Both the position numbers and the translations under genes were made by a program. The notes under the pieces are model-generated. The model was not told where the DNA came from. It made no database searches and saw only the letters and a list, made by a program, of their open reading frames with translations. From Carboxylicivirga mesophila (GTDB lineage Bacteria > Bacteroidota > Bacteroidia > Bacteroidales > Marinilabiliaceae): 64,000 bases of DNA. Location of the stretch: assembly GCF_018271975.1 (NCBI RefSeq), contig NZ_JAGUCN010000005.1:177928-241927 (forward strand), read 5' to 3'. The first letter of the stretch is position 1, and every line of letters starts with the position of its first letter. Positions 38,705 to 48,250 of the stretch are shown one piece after another.

Positions 38705-40713
38705 TTTCTTATAGTTTTTGTCTTTTGCAAGTTAGCAACTAACTCATGCATATACTCTTGTGAGGTTAAGTTATTATTGCCTTCAACCAACTGATTATCT
38801 CCTTCAGAATTTATTATCCGGCCTTTTATCCCATCATTTAACTGATAACTGACTTGCTGAAGCAACAGATTTTGCACATCAGCATCCCATATGGGGAATG
38901 CAATTTCAATCCGCCCCGATAAATTGCGGGTCATCCAATCGGCCGAAGCGAGGTAAGTCTCTCTTTCTGAGAGGTGATAAATACGTGTGTGTTCCAGGTA
39001 TTTGTCGATAACACTCACAATTTTCACATTCTTCTTTTGTGCTTTCGATAAGGGACAATAACAGCAGATTCCGCGCACAACCATTTGAAACTGCACGCCA
39101 ACATCAGCTGCCTCTCGAATCAAATCTATCATCTCCGGATCTTCAAGGCTATTAAGCTTAACATGCAGAACCTGTTTCTCACCTGCTACCGCTTTCTCCA
39201 TTGCACGACGAATGGCATTCGTCACTTTTTTTCTTAAAGTAAATGGTGCCACCAGTAAATGCTTAAAGTGCGGTTGATACTGCTCATCTTTTAAAAACTT
39301 AAAAACCTCATCTAAGTCTTTTGTGTATCGTTCATCACTGGTTAATATACCGTGATCGGCATATATCCTGGCTGTTTTCTCATTTAAATTACCAGTTCCC
39401 AGATAGGCATACGATTTTAAGATGCCTTTTTCACGCCGTTTAATCAGAAAGGCTTTCGCATGTACTTTCAAATTGGCGATCCCATATTTGACAACGGCTC
39501 CGGCTTGCTCCAGTCGTTCTCCCCAATAAATATTTGATTCTTCATCGAAACGGGCCAGCACTTCCGAAAATACAAACACCCGCTTGCCGTTTTTGGCAGC
39601 CCGCTCTAGTGCCAGGCCTATCTCTGAGGTTTTACTAACTCTATATAAGGTGGTACTAATCTCTTCAACACCATCATCTTCAGTAGCGAACTTTAAAAAA
39701 TCAGTAACATAATTAAACGATTGATACGGATAACTCAAAAATACATCTTCATCACCGATGGCCTGATACCAATCACTACTGTTATCCAACTGACTACATG
39801 ATTGTTGCTCTTCACTTTGGTAATACAGGTGTGTTCTATCCTCAAACACAGGAAACTCAAAAAAATCGTAATAATTGTGATAGGTTCCGCCGGCTATGAG
39901 GCTCGACATATCCAGATCTAGCTTTTTGCGTAAAGCATTAATATGCTTAAAGGGAATGTTTTCATTAAATAACAATCGACAAGGTAAGCCTGTATCACGC
40001 TTCTTGAGGCTCTTCTTAATCTTCTTTACAATGTTTTCGTCCTGCTCTTCGTCAATATACAATTCCGCGTCGCGCGATATTTTAAACGCATATACCTCTG
40101 CCCCGTGGCCCAATAGTTTGTGAATATTGTATCTGAAGATATCATCGATCTGCACTATTTTAGTGTACTGCTTATTTTCCTCCAGTGTAATAAACCTTCC
40201 CCAGTTGGTGTAATCCATCTCCAGCAGATATTGCCTGTTGCCGTCAATAACCAGTTGATAAATTGCCTGGTTTTTAAGATTCAAGGAGGCTTCATTGGTT
40301 ACTTCAAGCAACTTAAACTCATCTTTAAAGTGTTCATCGTAGTACTTTTCAATCAGCTGCCGGTCAACCGCGTTAATGTGACCACATAAAAATAAAATTC
40401 CTGCGTCGGCTAAGCCCGGCACTATTTCGTTATAAAACAGTTTACCCAAATAGGTTTGCTGTTCGCTTACAATGGTATTTATCTGTTGTAAAATATACGA
40501 TGGACGGTAGCCATATTTATTGCGCTTATCGCCCTTATACTTTTGTGCAAAACGATGACTGGCTACCCGCACTTTGTAAAACTCCTCCAAATTAGACGAG
40601 TAGATAGCGACAAATTTCAGGCGCTCCATCAGCGGAACATTTGGTGAGGCAATTTCCTGTAATATGCGGCCATTAAATGATAACCAACTTAAATCTCTGT
40701 CTATGTATTTCAT
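38701..40713 (-). CDS. ppk1: Polyphosphate kinase 1
   Basis: PPK1 makes polyphosphate from ATP. The 670-residue protein has the N, H, C1 and C2 domains. L-K-V-H-A-K-A-F-L carries the phosphorylated His, followed by Y-L-G-T-G-N-L-N-E-K-T-A-R. The C-terminal H-T-R-I-Y-H is the second conserved His region. Where E. coli has Y-A-H-I-G-T-G-N, this protein reads Y-A-Y-L-G-T-G-N, so the second His of the E. coli pair is absent. It is coupled by ATGA overlap to the HD-PycTM gene and follows the GAF gene by 27 bp. Confidence 0.95.
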   Translation of the reverse strand: MKYIDRDLSWLSFNGRILQEIASPNVPLMERLKFVAIYSSNLEEFYKVRVASHRFAQKYKGDKRNKYGYRPSYILQQINTIVSEQQTYLGKLFYNEIVPGLADAGILFLCGHINAVDRQLIEKYYDEHFKDEFKLLEVTNEASLNLKNQAIYQLVIDGNRQYLLEMDYTNWGRFITLEENKQYTKIVQIDDIFRYNIHKLLGHGAEVYAFKISRDAELYIDEEQDENIVKKIKKSLKKRDTGLPCRLLFNENIPFKHINALRKKLDLDMSSLIAGGTYHNYYDFFEFPVFEDRTHLYYQSEEQQSCSQLDNSSDWYQAIGDEDVFLSYPYQSFNYVTDFLKFATEDDGVEEISTTLYRVSKTSEIGLALERAAKNGKRVFVFSEVLARFDEESNIYWGERLEQAGAVVKYGIANLKVHAKAFLIKRREKGILKSYAYLGTGNLNEKTARIYADHGILTSDERYTKDLDEVFKFLKDEQYQPHFKHLLVAPFTLRKKVTNAIRRAMEKAVAGEKQVLHVKLNSLEDPEMIDLIREAADVGVQFQMVVRGICCYCPLSKAQKKNVKIVSVIDKYLEHTRIYHLSERETYLASADWMTRNLSGRIEIAFPIWDADVQNLLLQQVSYQLNDGIKGRIINSEGDNQLVEGNNNLTSQEYMHELVANLQKTKTIRK

Positions 40714-40740
40714 TGATGCTTGAGATCTGTAGCCAACTTT

Positions 40741-43128
40741 TTATTTCGTAATTACTTCTTCATACGCCTTTGCATCTAACAAACCAGTGTCTGCACCTTT
40801 GAAATCTACTTCTATTCGCAGAGCTCTTAATCCGGATGCACCTTTTAGATCTTCCAGTTCTAAATCTTCTACCTTCCGGGTAATATAACCCTGGGCTTTC
40901 ATAAAATCAAGGAAATGGCGATATTCTGCTATTTCATCGGCATGTGAATATACAATAGCAATTTTCCCCACTTGGGTTATGCGCTCATTGGAGCCTTTCA
41001 CCAAGGCTTTATCAATGCGCTTTTTGGTAATCTCATAACGGATGTTGTAAGCCCCTGCCACATCAAATTTCTTCTCATCCTGCCTGAAGGCAATACTCAG
41101 CGGATTTGAGTGGACCAGTATCAATTGAGTAATATCCAGTTTAGTAGGTAATGAAGACTGCAGAGATCTGACCTCGCGCGCTACCTTCACCATTACCAGC
41201 AATTGCCACAGCCGCATATTCTTTAAATAGATATCGCTATATTCCATATCCTTCACCAGCGACTGTCCGATGTAGGCATTATATTCTATTCCATCGGTTC
41301 GGTACTTTTCAAAATAATGCGGATAGACTTTTTGTGCACTAAGCTGCTCTTTATCGATAATATCGCTCACCTTGTCGTTAATAAGCGTTAAACTATCTTC
41401 AAAATCTTTTCGCTTATCATATATAACGCCCAATTCAGGATCCAGCAAAGCCTCATATTCGGCTATTAAAGAACCCATCTCGGGGTACCTGCTTTTAAAT
41501 AAATCTAAAACCGGCTTCACTTCTTTTTTCAGGAAATCGATGATAACCACCTCATCACCCGCCTTAAGACCCGAACCAACTGTTTTTAAATGCCGGCTAA
41601 TTGTGTAGCGCAAATCATTCATCAATGGCACATCTGCCACCTCCCGGTCATTCTCCAGAATTTGTTTAGCAGCTTTTAACTGCGTTTTTAAATCCGCACG
41701 AATGGCTTCATTACGTTCTAACGATGAGCCACGGATATCTGAAGCGCCATAAATAGGTACAACATTTGGAAAAACAATGTCTTCGTTCTTCGCATTATCA
41801 ATCGACTCATCATTATTTATCAATTGCGCAGCGGCCTCTCTGAAGCGCCACTCTACTGTTGGGTGAATAGCCGTATATTCTTCCTGAATGACTGACCGCA
41901 CCATGTCATTCCAATCTTCCTTTGAACGTTTCATGGCCAAAGCAAAAATGGGAAATAAGTCATGAAGCAACTTTAATTGAATCATGGTGATACTGCCTGG
42001 TTTTTTACACCCAAACTCGAGCATGCCCATAATCTCACCTTCATGCAATAAAGGCACTATTGCGTGACTACGGATACCATACTTCAGTAGTTTTTCAACA
42101 AGCACATTCTTCTCAAGTTGCGCAATATCTGAAGTCAATACTATCTGCTTTTTATTAAGTGCCTTCTCATAAATTGTACCCTTATAGCTAAAGCAGTCCA
42201 ATTCTTCACGCGGTATTATCGTATTCCAGATGAACTGCTGATTCAAGTTGGTTTCAAAACCATAATTGGCTGCCATACCAAACTCAGCTTCCGGATTTTC
42301 AATTAAGGTTCTGATTTTATCTTTTATTCTCAAATAACCTTCTTTTGACAAGACAGTTTCTTTTTTCAATAAATCAGATTTTAGCTTAGAAATCGTGTGG
42401 TCACGTGTTACATCATGATACTGAAATTGTATCAAGCCTCTGAATTCAAACTCATCAAGTGGAATTAGTTTATTCCATAGATCCAAATCATGATCATTAT
42501 CCAAAAGCACTTTGAGATCTTCAGCCGACAATTCTTTCATTTTCCCTGTTGTTCGTATCTCAAGGAAACGTGAATTGAAGCGCTTATTAAAAAACTTAAC
42601 GATACCGGTGTCTTTATTCGTCATTTTTAAAGTAAAAGGTAAATCAACCGGAATATCCACCTTGTAATAGCGCTCCAGAATGATAAAATAGGCTTGATAC
42701 AAAATGGTGACCAACAAAAGATTATCGTCTAATTCCATTTCATCTTCTTTGGCCAGTCCCATAATACGATTGCCCTCACCCAAAATTCGCTTAAAGGCAC
42801 TGGTTGAATAAAATTCACTATTGGGCTCAAATGGTTTCCAGGCTGCACTTAGCTCAAGGTCATCCTGCAAGGGATTAAATGCAAAACTCATCAATTGCTT
42901 AACCAGTTCAGGATACTTATCCAGCGTGGTCTGTGAAACACTATCTGCTTTTAATTCTGGTGCATGGTCGAGCTTTTTCAGTAGTTCAACTGCCATATAG
43001 CTCATTACATGCGAATGCTCAACACTCATCTTTTCAATTTCCTTTATCAATAACTGAAAGCTGAGCTTCGTTTTAAATGGAATATTACACAAACTGCAAT
43101 TTACCTTTATATAATCTTTGTCTATCAT
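40741..43128 (-). CDS. GAF-domain protein of unknown function, first gene of the ppk operon
   Basis: A protein of about 795 residues. A GAF-type sensor domain is visible in the middle (about 290-420: K-Q-I-V-L-T-S-D, then S-H-A-I-V-P-L-L-H-E-G-E-I-M-G-M-L-E-F-G). The rest is helical with no catalytic motif that I recognise. The frame is open to a TTG at 43161, but the ATG at 43128 is preferred because a near-consensus -7 box lies in the extra segment. It is 27 bp upstream of ppk1, so it may sense a signal that controls polyphosphate synthesis or the HD-PycTM protein. The role is inferred only from position. Confidence 0.75.
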   Translation of the reverse strand: MIDKDYIKVNCSLCNIPFKTKLSFQLLIKEIEKMSVEHSHVMSYMAVELLKKLDHAPELKADSVSQTTLDKYPELVKQLMSFAFNPLQDDLELSAAWKPFEPNSEFYSTSAFKRILGEGNRIMGLAKEDEMELDDNLLLVTILYQAYFIILERYYKVDIPVDLPFTLKMTNKDTGIVKFFNKRFNSRFLEIRTTGKMKELSAEDLKVLLDNDHDLDLWNKLIPLDEFEFRGLIQFQYHDVTRDHTISKLKSDLLKKETVLSKEGYLRIKDKIRTLIENPEAEFGMAANYGFETNLNQQFIWNTIIPREELDCFSYKGTIYEKALNKKQIVLTSDIAQLEKNVLVEKLLKYGIRSHAIVPLLHEGEIMGMLEFGCKKPGSITMIQLKLLHDLFPIFALAMKRSKEDWNDMVRSVIQEEYTAIHPTVEWRFREAAAQLINNDESIDNAKNEDIVFPNVVPIYGASDIRGSSLERNEAIRADLKTQLKAAKQILENDREVADVPLMNDLRYTISRHLKTVGSGLKAGDEVVIIDFLKKEVKPVLDLFKSRYPEMGSLIAEYEALLDPELGVIYDKRKDFEDSLTLINDKVSDIIDKEQLSAQKVYPHYFEKYRTDGIEYNAYIGQSLVKDMEYSDIYLKNMRLWQLLVMVKVAREVRSLQSSLPTKLDITQLILVHSNPLSIAFRQDEKKFDVAGAYNIRYEITKKRIDKALVKGSNERITQVGKIAIVYSHADEIAEYRHFLDFMKAQGYITRKVEDLELEDLKGASGLRALRIEVDFKGADTGLLDAKAYEEVITK

Positions 43129-43356
43129 CTCCCCAATTTTGTACCAAATATCTGCACTCAAACAAACCTTTTCAACTAAATATGCATAAAGCAGTCAAAT
43201 GCTTGATTAAAACCTAATCTTTAGACAATAAAACAGTTAATACCTTAATTTAGTTGACTGGTCAATTGACACATTCCATTAGTTGCTTTGATTACAAAGC
43301 ATACGTTTCCTGCATCACAAAAACGTTAGCAGTTCAGTTAATTTAAGCCTATTTAC

Positions 43357-43364
43357 TATCTTTG
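43357..43364 (+). promoter_or_regulatory. -7 box of the menF-menD-menB promoter
   Basis: TATCTTTG matches TAnnTTTG, 23 bp before the GTG start of menF. No TTTG at -33. The region from 43129 to 43356 upstream is shared with the divergent GAF-ppk operon. Confidence 0.5.
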
Positions 43365-43386
43365 GTGGCTGATATAAAGTTGGGAT

Positions 43387-44466
43387 GTGAAAAAAGAACT
43401 AGAAGCAGTTATTGACCAGGAGGAGTTTGACTCCATCGTACTATATTGCTTGCCAAATCAGGCTACTTGCCATATTTTACTGGGCACAAGCGAGAAAGTA
43501 ATCAATGGCATCAATAGTCTTCACCTTAAAAGTGACGGTTTTGTATTTGAACCCTTTGATAATACAACATCAAATGGGCTATTTATTGATAACCTCTTTG
43601 AAGCCTCCTTCGAGAAACTATCCGGTGCGCATAAGGCGTTAATCAGTCCGCTTTTTAATATTGCCCCATCTACTGAGGCTATTTATGAAGATACTTATGA
43701 GACCTATCTGCAGCACTTCAACACCATGCATCAGGCTCTTAAAGATGGAAAGCTATCGAAGGTTATACTGTCGCGCGCACTTAAAGGACCAGCCGTTCAG
43801 AACAACCAGATTCCTGACATTTTTGAAACCTTAACTGAAAAGTATCCGCACGCTTTTGTGTACGCCATCAGCACACCCTCTGGTGGTACCTGGATAGGTG
43901 CCGGACCTGAGTTATTGCTGAAACACGAGAATACCCAACTATCAACCGTTTCTTTGGCAGGTACACTTCCCAACAACGACCAATTTAAATGGACAGCCAA
44001 AGAAATAACCGAACAGCAACTGGTAACCGAATACATCGAAAACGTGCTGGTTCATCATCAGGCCGATAACATTGAATACAGCAATGCTGAGACCATTAGC
44101 GCAGGTCAAGTAAAACACCTGCGTACAAATTTTCATTTTGAAATGGGTGAAATCAACGGTAACCATGTGGGCCTGTTATATGATTTGCATCCTACCCCAG
44201 CTGTATGCGGGCTGCCCAAAGAACATGCTTACCAGTTGATTATTAATACCGAAGAACACGATCGCCAATACTATTCGGGGTTTCTGGGTCCCATAAAAGA
44301 TGGCAATTATGAGTTTTACGTTAATATTCGTTGCCTAAAACTAACCAATACTGAGTCAGTTCTATATATTGGCGGAGGACTGACCATCGAAAGTGAAGCC
44401 GAAAAAGAGTGGCAAGAAACAGCTCTTAAAGCACAAACACTCTTGTCGGTTTTAAAAAATATTTAA
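43387..44466 (+). CDS. menF: Isochorismate synthase
   Basis: The 359-residue protein is a chorismate-binding enzyme that converts chorismate to isochorismate, the first menaquinone-specific step. The family core is visible: K-V-I-L-S-R-A, the S-L-A-G-T segment, H-P-T-P-A-V-C-G-L-P and Y-S-G-F-L-G-P. It is shorter at the N-terminus than E. coli MenF, as usual in Bacteroidota. The start is a GTG at 43387, since no in-frame ATG fits. menD follows 13 bp later, which settles the choice of MenF over EntC. Confidence 0.93.
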   Translation: MKKELEAVIDQEEFDSIVLYCLPNQATCHILLGTSEKVINGINSLHLKSDGFVFEPFDNTTSNGLFIDNLFEASFEKLSGAHKALISPLFNIAPSTEAIYEDTYETYLQHFNTMHQALKDGKLSKVILSRALKGPAVQNNQIPDIFETLTEKYPHAFVYAISTPSGGTWIGAGPELLLKHENTQLSTVSLAGTLPNNDQFKWTAKEITEQQLVTEYIENVLVHHQADNIEYSNAETISAGQVKHLRTNFHFEMGEINGNHVGLLYDLHPTPAVCGLPKEHAYQLIINTEEHDRQYYSGFLGPIKDGNYEFYVNIRCLKLTNTESVLYIGGGLTIESEAEKEWQETALKAQTLLSVLKNI

Positions 44467-44479
44467 CCTTTGTATACTT

Positions 44480-46171
44480 ATGAATAAAGCAGTTTCGGAT
44501 AAGAAAGTTGTTAAAACACTTGTTGATATATGTTTGTCGGAGGGACTGAGAGAAGTCGTCATTTCTCCTGGTTCACGCAACGCCCCCCTGACACTCACCT
44601 TTTGCGCCAACCCAGAGTTTGAATGTTTCAGTGTTGTTGATGAACGCAGTGCCGGCTTTTTTGCCCTGGGCATAGCTCAACAAACAGGCCGACCAGTTGC
44701 TTTGGTTTGCACCAGTGGTTCGGCCCTGCTTAATTACGCACCGGCAATTTCGGAGGCCTATTATCAAAACATACCACTGGTAGTTATTAGTGCTGATCGC
44801 CCTCAGGAATGGATTGATCAAGCCGATGGCCAGACAATTCGCCAGGTAGGCGCCCTGGATAACATCGTTAAATACAGCTGCCAGCTACCCACATCTAAAA
44901 ATGCTAGCAACTGGTATGTGAACCGCCTCATAAGCGAAGCATTCTATCAGTGCCAGCACAAAATGGCAGGTCCGGTACATATTAATGTACCGTTAGCCGA
45001 ACCCTTGTATGGTAAAACGGTGCATCCCGAAGAGAAGCAAAGACGCATCAAGCAGGTGGTATCATCCAGCTCTGTTTCGGCAGAAGCGATGCAGCAGTTG
45101 AGTGAAGACTGGCTGAAACACGATAAAATACTGATTGTAGCCGGCCTGAATAAACCGAATGGCCGAATGCAACAAGCACTGCGCCAGCTCTCTGAGATGG
45201 AACAGGTAGTGGTGCTAACCGAAACCACCTCCAACATTAACGGTGAATCAATTATTACAGGTATTGATAAAGTGGTGTCCACCATTACCGAAGAGGAAGT
45301 ACATTTCTTTAAACCATCGCTGCTGATAACCTTCGATGGCGCCGTGGTATCTAAAATGATTAAAAAGTTTCTGCGCGATTATCAGGCAAAAGAGCAATGG
45401 CATATAAGCGTGTCCAACCACCATATGGATACCTACCAGCAGCTGACGACTTCTATTGAAGCCGAACCTGCTGATTTTCTGGAAGACTTATTACCCAAGG
45501 TAACATCCATTAAAAGCCGCTACCGCACCACCTGGTTAAACAGGGCTGAACGCTCGGACAAACACCATGAAGAATACCTGGCCAAAAACGGCTGGAACGA
45601 TTTAAAAGCTATTGCGCATATTGCCAGTGCTTTGCCAGAGAAGTGGCAGGTTCAGTGGGGCAATAGTTCAGCCATTCGTTATGCCCAACTTTTCAAGGAG
45701 TTTTACAACGAGGACACCTACTGCAACAGGGGAACAAGTGGTATTGATGGCAGCCTTAGTACTGCCGTTGGTGCCAGCTACATCAGCCAGAAACCAACCT
45801 TGCTGGTGGTAGGCGACCTTTCCTTCCTGTACGACAGTAACGGACTGTGGAACAACTATCTACAGTCTAACCTCCGCATTATTATCATTAACAACGGAGG
45901 CGGTGGCATCTTCCGCTTTATCCCTGGCCCCTCTGACTCGGAGGAGCTAGAGACCTATTTTGAGGCTGCACACCAACTCAACATGCAGCCATTGGCCGAA
46001 ATGTATGGCCTGAAATATTTAAGAGCAGATAACGAGGAAGCGATGAACGATTGTTTGACACAATTGTTTTCTGAGAGTGACAAACCAATTATATTAGAAG
46101 TTAAAACACCTGCCAAAGAAAATGCCGGTGTGCTAAAATCTTATTTTAAACGCTTAAAAGAAGAATTATGA
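44480..46171 (+). CDS. menD: SEPHCHC synthase, menaquinone biosynthesis
   Basis: MenD is a thiamine-diphosphate enzyme that joins isochorismate and 2-oxoglutarate. The 563-residue protein has the N-terminal [11 protein letters not shown] segment with the conserved Ser-Arg, the central domain and the ThDP-binding region [14 protein letters not shown] near residue 455. The C-terminal motif [10 protein letters not shown] is also intact. It overlaps menB by 4 bp (ATGA). Confidence 0.97.
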   Translation: MNKAVSDKKVVKTLVDICLSEGLREVVISPGSRNAPLTLTFCANPEFECFSVVDERSAGFFALGIAQQTGRPVALVCTSGSALLNYAPAISEAYYQNIPLVVISADRPQEWIDQADGQTIRQVGALDNIVKYSCQLPTSKNASNWYVNRLISEAFYQCQHKMAGPVHINVPLAEPLYGKTVHPEEKQRRIKQVVSSSSVSAEAMQQLSEDWLKHDKILIVAGLNKPNGRMQQALRQLSEMEQVVVLTETTSNINGESIITGIDKVVSTITEEEVHFFKPSLLITFDGAVVSKMIKKFLRDYQAKEQWHISVSNHHMDTYQQLTTSIEAEPADFLEDLLPKVTSIKSRYRTTWLNRAERSDKHHEEYLAKNGWNDLKAIAHIASALPEKWQVQWGNSSAIRYAQLFKEFYNEDTYCNRGTSGIDGSLSTAVGASYISQKPTLLVVGDLSFLYDSNGLWNNYLQSNLRIIIINNGGGGIFRFIPGPSDSEELETYFEAAHQLNMQPLAEMYGLKYLRADNEEAMNDCLTQLFSESDKPIILEVKTPAKENAGVLKSYFKRLKEEL

Positions 46172-46989
46172 GCCAACGCAACTGGACTTCTGTAAAAGAA
46201 TACGAAGATATTAAGTTTGATTTTTTTGAGGGTATAGGAAAGATTACCATCAATCGTCCAAGAGTATACAATGCCTTTCGCCCCAAAACGGTGCTGGAGC
46301 TGATTGATGCTTTTGACATTTGCCGCGAGCGCCAGGATATCGGCGTTATTGTATTAACCGGCGAAGGCGATAAAGCATTTTGTTCGGGAGGTGACCAGAA
46401 TGTAAAAGGACACGGTGGTTACATTGATGAAGGTGGCGTACCCCGCCTGAATGTATTGGACTTACATAAACGCATCCGCTCACTACCTAAGCCGGTGGTG
46501 GCCATGGTTAATGGCTATGCAATTGGAGGCGGACACGTGCTGCACGTGGTGTGCGACCTTACCATCGCTTCAGAGAATGCAATTTTCGGACAGAGCGGAC
46601 CTAAAGTAGGTAGCTTTGACGGTGGCTTTGGCTCGTCCTATCTGGCGCGACACGTAGGACAAAAGAAAGCGCGTGAGATTTGGTTCCTGTGCAAACAATA
46701 CTCGGCCAAAGAAGCAGAAGACATGGGACTGGTTAATACTGTTGTTCCGTTTGAGCAATTGGAAGACACCACTGTAGAATGGTGTAAAATTATGCTGCAA
46801 CGCAGCCCTATGGCTTTACGCATGATTAAGCGTGGATTGAACGCCGAATTAGATGGACAGACAGGTATTATGGAAATGGCCGGTGATGCCACGCTTATGT
46901 TTTACCTGATGGAAGAGGCTCAGGAAGGTCGTAACGCATTCCTTGAAAAAAGAGATCCTGACTTCCAGCAATTCCCTAAATTTCCTTAA
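46168..46989 (+). CDS. menB: 1,4-dihydroxy-2-naphthoyl-CoA synthase
   Basis: MenB cyclises o-succinylbenzoyl-CoA in the menaquinone pathway. The 273-residue crotonase-fold protein has the oxyanion-hole segments C-S-G-G-D-Q-N-V and [12 protein letters not shown] and the MenB-specific [10 protein letters not shown]. The upstream menD gene overlaps. menC, menE and menA are not in this window. An intrinsic terminator follows at once. Confidence 0.97.
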   Translation: MSQRNWTSVKEYEDIKFDFFEGIGKITINRPRVYNAFRPKTVLELIDAFDICRERQDIGVIVLTGEGDKAFCSGGDQNVKGHGGYIDEGGVPRLNVLDLHKRIRSLPKPVVAMVNGYAIGGGHVLHVVCDLTIASENAIFGQSGPKVGSFDGGFGSSYLARHVGQKKAREIWFLCKQYSAKEAEDMGLVNTVVPFEQLEDTTVEWCKIMLQRSPMALRMIKRGLNAELDGQTGIMEMAGDATLMFYLMEEAQEGRNAFLEKRDPDFQQFPKFP

Positions 46990-47013
46990 TCATTAACGAA
47001 AAAATAGATTAGC

Positions 47014-47046
47014 GCCCGTTGGTCATATCCGGCGGGCATTTTTATT
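47014..47046 (+). terminator. Intrinsic terminator of menFDB
   Basis: A 9-bp stem starting GCCCG (47014) and ending CGGGC (47037), with two G-T pairs and a 6-nt loop, followed by ATTTTTATTT. It lies 25 bp after the menB stop. Confidence 0.88.
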
Positions 47047-47083
47047 TAATGAAGTTTCATTTATTGGACTAATCAGTTAAGGC

Positions 47084-47722
47084 TTACAAGATATACTCTT
47101 TGGTAATCCAGATGCTAAAGGCCAAAACAACCAGTACAATAATAGTACTACCGGCTATTTTATTGATCCAAAACAGACGACGCAGGTTGATTTTTGAGCG
47201 AAACATATTAACCAGCGAGCTCAATATTAACCACCAGCTGGCAGCACCCACCATCACACCTCCGATAAGTAATAAATTGTCAATCAAGGTGTTTTCGGAG
47301 CCTACCACCCTGAAACCAGCAAAAAATGCCAAGAAGAGAAACACAGCCAGTGGATTGGCTACTGTTAGGGCAAAAGTCGAGAAGAAATCCTGCAGCAAAC
47401 TGGTTGTCTTACGCTTCTGGCGCCTTAGTTGTATGGCCGGATTGGTATTAAATATTTTGAGTCCTAATGAAATAAGAATAATAACACCAAATATCTGTAT
47501 CCACAATAGTTGTGACTCAATGAATCCCACAATAAATGACAGACTAAAACCAGCAATGATGGCATATATTGTATCCGATAAGGCAGCACCTAACCCAGAC
47601 ACAAATCCCGATAAATGTCCTTTATTAAGCGTACGTTGCACCACCAACACTCCAATAGGCCCTAGCGGTATGGAAGCCGAAACACCTATTATTATACCAT
47701 CAACTATATTTCCTAGAGTCAT
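47084..47722 (-). CDS. LysE-family amino-acid or metabolite exporter
   Basis: The 212-residue protein has six hydrophobic segments in the LysE/RhtB pattern, with the N-terminal signature G-V-S-A-S-I-P-L-G-P-I-G-V-L-V and later N-P-L-A-V-F-L-F. Members export amino acids or related small molecules across the inner membrane. The substrate cannot be assigned. It is a single gene, convergent with menB. Confidence 0.85.
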   Translation of the reverse strand: MTLGNIVDGIIIGVSASIPLGPIGVLVVQRTLNKGHLSGFVSGLGAALSDTIYAIIAGFSLSFIVGFIESQLLWIQIFGVIILISLGLKIFNTNPAIQLRRQKRKTTSLLQDFFSTFALTVANPLAVFLFLAFFAGFRVVGSENTLIDNLLLIGGVMVGAASWWLILSSLVNMFRSKINLRRLFWINKIAGSTIIVLVVLAFSIWITKEYIL

Positions 47723-48149
47723 TCAAGCCTTTTTTTTGAACCTGTCATGTACCTTACATTAAGTTATGATTGAATTATAAGAATGTCAGGTTTCTTCCTT
47801 CTTTTAATGCAAAAGTCTCGCAAAATTATAAAAACCTTTTCAGATAAGGCAGGGATAAATTAGATAATAATGTATAAATATTAAATATGTCCCTTTGCCG
47901 GGTACAAGTACTACATGTTAACATTACATTTACCCACCTAAAAACCACCAATCACATAAAACACTCACAACAACTGCCTTAGCAAATTCAGCACAAAAAC
48001 ACACCACAATCAAGACAAATTAACTAATGATGATCTAAATACATCCAGCAAACGGGCGACAATTAATAGTATTACACTGATATAAAAGTTACTATTGCAA
48101 CACCTCTCCCACTTGAAATAACATTAAGAATGATTTAACTTGAACGAAA
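47723..48149. other. Long AT/CA-rich intergenic region ahead of the phosphate transporter
   Basis: About 430 bp without coding potential, rich in A and C on the plus strand. It separates the divergent LysE and PiT genes. Apart from the Pho-box-like repeats that begin at its right end I recognise nothing. Confidence 0.5.
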
Positions 48150-48177
48150 TTAACACAAACTTAACATTCGCTTAAAA
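48150..48177 (+). promoter_or_regulatory. Candidate Pho box: three hexamers at 11-bp spacing
   Basis: TTAACA (48150), TTAACA (48161) and TTAAAA (48172) are direct repeats with 5-bp spacers. PhoB/PhoP-type regulators bind such 11-bp-periodic repeats, and TTAACA fits the hexamer used by Bacillus PhoP. It lies 31 bp ahead of a TAnnTTTG -7 box and has a counterpart upstream of the porin gene at 54870-54897. Confidence 0.7.
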
Positions 48178-48208
48178 TTAAATCAATCTCATACTGCACC
48201 CATCTAAG

Positions 48209-48216
48209 TATGTTTG
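48209..48216 (+). promoter_or_regulatory. -7 box of the PiT transporter promoter
   Basis: TATGTTTG matches TAnnTTTG exactly. There is no TTTG at -33, consistent with a promoter that needs an activator. The start codon is 34 bp downstream. Confidence 0.6.
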
Positions 48217-48250
48217 CCTCGCGAAAAAGAACAACAAATAACATTTTCTG

